Below, piece by piece: positions 36,785 to 40,950 of a stretch of DNA of 40,950 bases. The translations under genes were made by a program, and so were the position numbers. Every line of letters starts with the position of its first letter. Within the stretch, counting starts at the first letter, position 1. The stretch is from Mesosutterella faecium (GTDB lineage Bacteria > Pseudomonadota > Gammaproteobacteria > Burkholderiales > Burkholderiaceae_F): positions 1 to 40,950 of the forward strand of contig NZ_JAKZJU020000003.1 of the NCBI RefSeq assembly GCF_022809315.2, read 5' to 3'. A model generated the notes under the pieces. The model had not been told where the DNA came from, searched no databases, and was given only the letters and a program-made list of their open reading frames with translations.

Positions 36785-37276
36785 ATGGTTAAGAAAATTC
36801 TTTTAAAGAGAGGAACGATCACAGCCACATCCGTCTACACGGGCAAATCCCGCGAAGTCACCGTCGACACAGACAAAAAAATCCTTGTTGTGCATGACGG
36901 AGTAACGGCGGGCGGAACAAGTCTTGCCAGGCTTTCAGAGTTGCCTACAAAACTATCTCAGCTGACAGAGGACAGCGGAATCTGGACAAAAAATGCTCTT
37001 ACTCTTGCGAGCCTTACAGACGATGTTGGGTACTGGAAAAAGTCTGATCTAACAAAAGTCTCACAGCTCACTAACGACAACAAATACAAGACCGCGCACT
37101 GCTCCTATTGCAGCCATTGCACGTACTGCTCTAACTGCGGGCGCTGCAACAACGTTCACTGCAGCCAGGTTCAATGCGGTCAGGTTCAATGCAATCAGGT
37201 GCAGTGTTCGCAATGTTCAGGGCAATGCACAAACTGTAGCAATTGTAGTGGCAGCAGTGACTGCTGCGACAACTAG
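36785..37276 (+). CDS. Cysteine-rich tail tip protein C (16 Cys)
   Basis: A 163-residue paralogue. Fibre domain (KRGTITATSVYTGKSREVTV; VHDGVTAGG), three linkers (SQLTEDSGIWTK; LASLTDDVGYWKK; VSQLTNDNKY), then AHCSYCSHCTYCSNCGRC, a period-5 block (CSQVQCGQVQCNQVQC) and a tail with CC. Cys positions: 106, 109, 112, 115, 118, 121, 126, 131, 136, 141, 144, 148, 151, 154, 160, 161. Same block order as protein B but different fillers (Gln/Val in place of Thr/Val), showing selection on spacing. AAGGGG precedes the ATG. Confidence 0.88.
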   Translation: MVKKILLKRGTITATSVYTGKSREVTVDTDKKILVVHDGVTAGGTSLARLSELPTKLSQLTEDSGIWTKNALTLASLTDDVGYWKKSDLTKVSQLTNDNKYKTAHCSYCSHCTYCSNCGRCNNVHCSQVQCGQVQCNQVQCSQCSGQCTNCSNCSGSSDCCDN

Positions 37277-37285
37277 GGGGGATTT

Positions 37286-38176
37286 ATGAAAAAAATAGCA
37301 GCGTGCGCCCTTGAAGACCACAATCATTTTGTCAATATTTTCGTTACTGACGAGGCCATGAGTGTTGCGCTATTTTCGCCGTATAGCGGGGACCAGGACG
37401 CGATCTCTTCTGACCAGTGCGGAACCTTTTTGAATCAGCACAACACATCCCCCTTCATGCTCAATAACGGAATCGTTGTGGCGGGAGCAGACCTCAAGGA
37501 AGGTCTGGCAGGTAAATTCATCTGCATTGGAAAAACTACGTATTTTTCCAGCCCTGTTGCCGCAAAAAATGCTTCTGTAGAGTGTTATGGGAGCGGGGAA
37601 ATCACGGATCGTCGCTCCATGGCGTGGTTTGTAAAAAATGGATGGCTTTCTGCCCCGACCACTCGTAACCCGATGAGCTACTTCACGAAAGCAGGGACGA
37701 TGCGCACTTTGCAGCTTGAACGCATGCAGCTTGCGGTACAGCTCATTATGCCGTTTGCCTCTGAGTCGGTGACGAGCGACTACAACAGCATTCAGTTCAA
37801 CTACTCTCCCACATACGGGTATCGTTGCAACCTTCCTGTTGAAGAATTCACGCTTGAACAGCTCCAGAATCACGGGAACGGATGGTCTCCGAACCCGGTT
37901 TTGGCTCTTTCTGGTCCTGAATCGACCGAGGAAGACAAAGATGCGGAATTCTCTGTCTCCATGTCATGGGAAGACGGAACAGCAATTGAACACGATTCTG
38001 AAATTTATATTGATTCCACCGGTGGATACGTTCCTCTGCGCAGGCTTGAACTGAGCAATGGAGTGGGTAAATTCCGCATCCGGGCTCTGGGTCTCAAGGC
38101 AGGCGAGTCGTTCAAGGTGAAGGTGGGATGGCGGTATTTCACTGGTGCGGCTGAAAAGACGGTGCTCGTTGTATGA
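37286..38176 (+). CDS. Unknown tip-associated protein with C-terminal Ig-like domain
   Basis: A 296-residue protein, not recognised. The N-terminal ~195 residues are mixed alpha/beta (MKKIAACALEDHNHFVNIFV; DRRSMAWFVKNGWLSAPTTR). The C-terminal ~95 residues (PNPVLALSGPESTEEDKDAE; then VGKFRIRALGLKAGESFKVK) look like an Ig-like beta sandwich, common in fibre and adhesin tips. It lacks cysteine repeats. It starts 10 bases after protein C with a GGGGGG ribosome binding site, and its stop overlaps the first radical SAM start (ATGA), so it is part of the same unit: a structural tip, a scaffold, or a maturation partner. Confidence 0.6.
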   Translation: MKKIAACALEDHNHFVNIFVTDEAMSVALFSPYSGDQDAISSDQCGTFLNQHNTSPFMLNNGIVVAGADLKEGLAGKFICIGKTTYFSSPVAAKNASVECYGSGEITDRRSMAWFVKNGWLSAPTTRNPMSYFTKAGTMRTLQLERMQLAVQLIMPFASESVTSDYNSIQFNYSPTYGYRCNLPVEEFTLEQLQNHGNGWSPNPVLALSGPESTEEDKDAEFSVSMSWEDGTAIEHDSEIYIDSTGGYVPLRRLELSNGVGKFRIRALGLKAGESFKVKVGWRYFTGAAEKTVLVV

Positions 38177-39114
38177 TCCGGCGCCTGAATATCGTACTGG
38201 GTGCGGCATGCAATAGGCATTGCTCCTACTGTTGCCAGGCGGCTCCCGCAGACAGGTTGTCGTGCGGCAAAACAGACTGGTCGGATCTCAGAGAAAAGCT
38301 TCGCTTTTATAACGAGCGTGGCGCCTTCAGAAAGCTTGAGCGCATCAGTTTCTGGGGTGGAGAACCCATGCTTTATTGGGGCGTTGTTAAGGCGCTCTAC
38401 CAGGTTCTGTGTGACGACGGCGTTTATCCAGAATCCATTTACCGTGTTGCTACAAACGGGGATCTTATAAACGAAGATTATGTGCAGTTCGCCAACAGCA
38501 CCCCAGGGTGGCTGACAACGGTGAGTTGGCACGACGGTTCTATATCAGAGAGCCAGTGGTCAGTTCTGAGACGTCTTGCTAACTGCTTTATAACGGGTCT
38601 GGTCACTAGCCGGTGGAGAGATGAAATTCCTGCCATGAGAGATAAATATGAATCTCTTGGCCTGAGCCTGCCGGTACAGCTATGGCCAGTCCACCTTGTG
38701 GGCCAGTGCTCTGAGGATGACAAGCTCACCGCTAAAAGCGTTGATGATGCCCTTGAATACATTCGAATCCTTGTCGCCAACCCTCAGGACCGTTTTTCTG
38801 CGTTTCTTCGAAAAAGCATCATTGTCCATGCATCCAGGCGCGGGCGAGAGAGGCCTGATTGTGGGGACGAGTCGGTTCTAACAGTTGATTTACATGGCCG
38901 TGAATACCTATGTCAACACAATCCGGTGCCTGAGACATTGAGTTCTCATCGTCTAATGTCCGGAGCTGAAAACGTCAGAACTGGATGCCGCGAATGTGTT
39001 GCTTGGGACCATTGCGGAGGCGGATGTTTTCTTACTTCAAATCGAAAAGCAGAGTGCCGATTCTACCGGGGGTACGTTCGGCTAGGGAGATCTTTGAATG
39101 AAACTGCGTCTTAA
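38173..39114 (+). CDS. Radical SAM/SPASM-type maturase 1
   Basis: A 313-residue radical SAM enzyme. Cys13, Cys17 and Cys20 in CNRHCSYC bind the SAM-cleaving [4Fe-4S] cluster; WGGEP (61-65) is the typical SAM-binding strand. A C-terminal SPASM/twitch-like domain has Cys247, Cys272, Cys275, Cys281, Cys285 and Cys295 (GCRECVAWDHCGGGC) for auxiliary clusters. Such enzymes modify peptides (thioether, C-C or epimer bonds). No host metabolic gene is nearby; the neighbours are cysteine-rich tail proteins, its likely substrates. Start overlaps the previous stop; ends overlapping maturase 2 by 17 bases. Confidence 0.9.
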   Translation: MIRRLNIVLGAACNRHCSYCCQAAPADRLSCGKTDWSDLREKLRFYNERGAFRKLERISFWGGEPMLYWGVVKALYQVLCDDGVYPESIYRVATNGDLINEDYVQFANSTPGWLTTVSWHDGSISESQWSVLRRLANCFITGLVTSRWRDEIPAMRDKYESLGLSLPVQLWPVHLVGQCSEDDKLTAKSVDDALEYIRILVANPQDRFSAFLRKSIIVHASRRGRERPDCGDESVLTVDLHGREYLCQHNPVPETLSSHRLMSGAENVRTGCRECVAWDHCGGGCFLTSNRKAECRFYRGYVRLGRSLNETAS

Positions 39115-40336
39115 TGTTAGGGAGCGAGATGGATCGCGCCACGGGTGGGAATACGACAACGTGACGAACGAGCTGTGGCGAGAGGGCGAACTTCTTGATC
39201 TGTCGAAAGATGGGCGCTTATCACAGTATATGAGCGGCCAGACTCATAGAGGACAGGTTTTCTCCGACAGCAAGAGCAAGGATCTCTACGATCTGAGAAT
39301 ACAGTTAGGTCTCCGCTGCAACATGCATTGCCGTTATTGCGCGCAGTCGGATCGAGCTTTAGAGAAGGTGTGCTGGGGGCCCAAGGACGTACCCGCGTTC
39401 ATCGCAAAACTCAAGGCCGGCAACGTCAATGTGACTGGCGTCATCGAACTCTGGGGTGGAGAGCCTTTTGTTTATTGGAAGACTATTAAAAATCTTGTCC
39501 CTCAGTTGCGCGAAATGTATCCCAACGTCCGGTTTGCCATGATCACAAATGGGACGCTTCTAACTGAAGACAAGATTTCATTCTGCGAGAAATATCGTAT
39601 TGATCTTACATTTAGCCATGATGGACAGGGCTATCAGCTCCGCGGTGCGGATCCCCTGGACGATCCAAAAATGGTTGATCTGTGGAGGCTTGCGTTCTCA
39701 AAACTTCGCTGCAACATCAATTGCGTTCTATCCCCGGCAAATACAGATATAGAGCAGATCATTGAACACATTCATTCCCGACTCGGGGCTGTGCCTATCA
39801 ACTTCGAAGGCATCATGACCCATGTAGGAGTGACAGATAAAGAATTGATGTTCTCAGACAAGCAGTTGCTCACGCTCCAAAAAAACATTTTTACAGCAAT
39901 GACATCCGGACCGTGGGCTAAATTTCCGGCGCTGGAGCAGCAGTGCCGCAGCCTTATCCAGATGCTAGTGAATCGAAAGAGACTGAACCCGAGAGCAGTT
40001 AAGTGCTGCATGCATTCTCCTGATAATGCTGCAGTTAATCTCAACGGGGATGTACTTTCTTGCCACGATCATTGCACACCGGACAAGTTTGTCGGGAGGA
40101 TAGAGGACCTGGAGGGCGTGGATATCTCTCGCTGTTTTAAACCATGGAGCGAGAGGCCGGAGTGCCGCAGATGCCTTGTGCTGTCCATGTGCCGCGGCGC
40201 ATGCCCGCAGATCGAAGGGCTGGCGCGCACGCTCACCTGTAAGAATGAGTTCGCGTACAAGTTCGCAATCTTCCAGTCTGTGTTCTGGCTGCTGTTTGGC
40301 CTGACGCTCGAATCGTATGCGCCGGCGGAGGGCTGA
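39098..40336 (+). CDS. Radical SAM/SPASM-type maturase 2
   Basis: A 412-residue enzyme. CNMHCRYC gives Cys74, Cys78 and Cys81 of the SAM cluster; WGGEP is at 119-123. The SPASM domain is complete, with Cys303/304, 322, 326, 346, 356, 359, 365, 369 and 381 (CRRCLVLSMCRGACPQ) for two auxiliary [4Fe-4S] clusters, like anSME/PqqE-type peptide maturases. A ~65-residue N-terminal extension (RERDGSRHGWEYDNVTNELW) precedes the core and may dock a substrate; I see no clear PqqD-like RRE. GGGAG precedes the ATG. The C-terminus has a hydrophobic helix (FAIFQSVFWLLFGLTL). Confidence 0.92.
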   Translation: MKLRLNVRERDGSRHGWEYDNVTNELWREGELLDLSKDGRLSQYMSGQTHRGQVFSDSKSKDLYDLRIQLGLRCNMHCRYCAQSDRALEKVCWGPKDVPAFIAKLKAGNVNVTGVIELWGGEPFVYWKTIKNLVPQLREMYPNVRFAMITNGTLLTEDKISFCEKYRIDLTFSHDGQGYQLRGADPLDDPKMVDLWRLAFSKLRCNINCVLSPANTDIEQIIEHIHSRLGAVPINFEGIMTHVGVTDKELMFSDKQLLTLQKNIFTAMTSGPWAKFPALEQQCRSLIQMLVNRKRLNPRAVKCCMHSPDNAAVNLNGDVLSCHDHCTPDKFVGRIEDLEGVDISRCFKPWSERPECRRCLVLSMCRGACPQIEGLARTLTCKNEFAYKFAIFQSVFWLLFGLTLESYAPAEG

Positions 40337-40374
40337 CCATGTGCACGACTCAGTCAAGATTTTTAGACAAGACG

Positions 40375-40398
40375 GCCGCCCGAATAGGCGGCTTTTTT
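40375..40398 (+). terminator. Terminator after the maturase genes
   Basis: GCCGCC and GGCGGC pair around CGAATA (40375-40392), followed by six T. It ends the fibre and maturase unit and separates it from the lysis cassette. Confidence 0.9.
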
Positions 40399-40431
40399 AA
40401 TTCCCCGAATCTAGCTAAGGGGGCTTTACCG

Positions 40432-40599
40432 ATGGGAGTTGCTGGAATGGATTTTGCAGGACTGACGCTTGGCGAGCTGGTTCAGCTGCTGACTCTGATC
40501 TATACAGCGCTTCTCATCCTCGGGGCGATCCCGAAAGCGATAGCGGGCATCCAGGCGCTGAAGGATCGGTTTAGATCCAAGGGGAAGGAAGAAGAATAA
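40432..40599 (+). CDS. Small holin-like membrane protein
   Basis: A 55-residue protein with a single hydrophobic helix (FAGLTLGELVQLLTLIYTAL then LILGAIPKAI, ~residues 8-38) and a charged C-terminal tail (KDRFRSKGKEEE), typical of small class III-like phage holins. The ATG at 40432 has AAGGGGG upstream; an ATG five codons on also has a good site. Position just before a second membrane gene and the endolysin supports a role in lysis. Confidence 0.65.
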   Translation: MGVAGMDFAGLTLGELVQLLTLIYTALLILGAIPKAIAGIQALKDRFRSKGKEEE

Positions 40600-40606
40600 A
40601 AGCAAA

Positions 40607-40634
40607 CCCGGCGGGAGCTGGAACTCCGGCCGGG
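40607..40634 (+). other. GC-rich hairpin between two lysis genes
   Basis: CCCGGCGGGAG (40607-40617) pairs with CTCCGGCCGGG (40624-40634) apart from one mismatch. There is no T-run afterwards, so it may stabilise or attenuate the mRNA rather than terminate it. Confidence 0.5.
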
Positions 40635-40668
40635 CACTAAATACACGACATAGATGGGTGGCATCTAT

Positions 40669-40863
40669 ATGGAAGATGATACCAAAGAAAGATTAGACAG
40701 GCTAGAGGCTTTTATGGATGAGCAAAGGTTGGAAAAAGTTCAGCAAGCCGCCATTGATAACTACAAAAAAGAGCGTTTCCATTATTGGAAAGAGAGAGTC
40801 TTAGTCGCTTGCGCTCTTATCGGAGGTGTTCTCGGCGTAATCGGGTTCGTCCGATCACTGTGA
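40669..40863 (+). CDS. Coiled-coil membrane protein, XhlA/holin-like
   Basis: A 64-residue protein: an N-terminal charged helix (EDDTKERLDRLEAFMDEQRL), a Lys-rich middle and a C-terminal membrane span (RVLVACALIGGVLGVIGFVR). This shape matches XhlA-type lysis accessory proteins. GGGTGG is placed well for the ATG at 40669; an ATG at 40654 would add five residues. It lies directly before the endolysin. Confidence 0.65.
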   Translation: MEDDTKERLDRLEAFMDEQRLEKVQQAAIDNYKKERFHYWKERVLVACALIGGVLGVIGFVRSL

Positions 40864-40883
40864 GGACTCAGGGAGCTTTTCTC

Positions 40884-40950
40884 ATGAATCGCTATCAAAT
40901 AGCAGCCATGACCGTATCAGCCGCCACGTTGGTAGGGATCGCCGGGTACG
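40884..40950 (+). CDS. Endolysin, 5' end only (runs off the window)
   Basis: GGGAG precedes an ATG that opens MNRYQIAAMTVSAATLVGIA and runs to the end of the window. This start, with a weak hydrophobic segment, resembles signal-arrest-release lysozymes of the GH24 type (typical LVGIA-x-x-EG entry into the fold). Only 22 codons are visible, so the catalytic Glu cannot be checked. Confidence 0.6.
   Translation, partial: MNRYQIAAMTVSAATLVGIAGY

Noticed and set aside
36580..37273. Repetitive DNA of the cysteine tracts considered as a CRISPR array or microsatellite
   Set aside because: Repeats are short, codon-phased and irregular at DNA level, lie inside open frames, and no cas genes are present.
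36581..37273. Metallothionein-like metal storage proteins
   Set aside because: The tracts are attached to tail fibre domains and show strict periodicity plus Tyr/Asn/Val fillers unlike metallothioneins. Metal binding by the tip itself is still possible.
35889..37276. Diversity-generating retroelement, suggested by the Mtd-like fibre domain
   Set aside because: No reverse transcriptase, template repeat or accessory gene is visible, and variable-region C-lectin domains are missing.
38173..40336. Radical SAM genes as host metabolic genes (PqqE, anSME) at the end of the prophage
   Set aside because: They are overlapped by phage structural genes upstream and followed by phage lysis genes; no sulfatase, pqqA or other known substrate gene is near.

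Overview
The window is one end and most of the length of a temperate tailed-phage genome (prophage), read from the integrase into the first codons of the endolysin. It is moderately GC-rich by eye, uses AGGAG-type ribosome binding sites and has densely packed, often overlapping genes. The gene families (tyrosine integrase with DUF4102-like N-terminus, DUF3310, Gp157, Sak4-like ATPase, HK97-type head, Mu-type contractile tail) fit a proteobacterial host. A gut Burkholderiales host of the Sutterellaceae kind is my best guess, but this is an inference from overall protein flavour only. No tRNA, rRNA, insertion sequence, CRISPR array or reverse transcriptase was seen. The far attachment site lies outside the window.

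Layout. 0.1-1.5 kb: integrase, with a convergent, overlapping excisionase-like gene. 1.2-6.4 kb (minus strand): an early operon for DNA metabolism and recombination (DUF3310, MazG-like, SSB, Gp157, a partner protein with an SSB-like acidic tip, a Sak4-like RecA-fold ATPase). It is headed by a palindromic operator and an attenuator-like terminator. 6.5-9.5 kb: an accessory region with an orphan ParA-type ATPase, a strongly structured non-coding stretch, an antisense gene pair and several small membrane proteins. 9.5-10.75 kb: the lysogeny switch (CI-like S24 repressor, Cro/YdaS-like protein, PL- and PR-like promoters with repeated CTAC/GTAG operator motifs). 10.75-14.3 kb: the rightward early operon, with a replication initiator carrying six internal iterons, a DnaB-type helicase, a DUF1064 nuclease and a Q-like antiterminator. 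14.3-17.4 kb: a late-promoter-and-terminator arrangement plus cargo genes. 17.5-24.7 kb: an HK97-like packaging and head module. 24.7-34.8 kb: a Mu-like contractile tail and baseplate, interrupted by an AT-rich patch. 34.8-38.2 kb: fibre and tip proteins. 38.2-40.3 kb: two radical SAM/SPASM enzymes. 40.4-40.95 kb: the start of the lysis cassette.

The most unusual part is 35.9-40.3 kb. Three tandem paralogous tail-fibre-like proteins share an N-terminal fibre domain and SQLT(D/N)D linker repeats. Each ends in an extraordinary cysteine tract (5, 20 and 16 Cys) with strict period-3 (C-x-Y/N), period-5 (C-x-x-V-x) and, in one case, period-2 spacing. They are followed without a break by an Ig-tipped protein of unknown function and two different radical SAM/SPASM maturases, in the place where Mu-like phages usually keep a tail-fibre assembly chaperone. 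I read this as a phage-encoded post-translational modification system that matures a cysteine-rich virion tip, in effect a RiPP-like pathway built into a tail. I know of no described equivalent. The link between enzymes and substrates is inferred from gene order and composition, not demonstrated.
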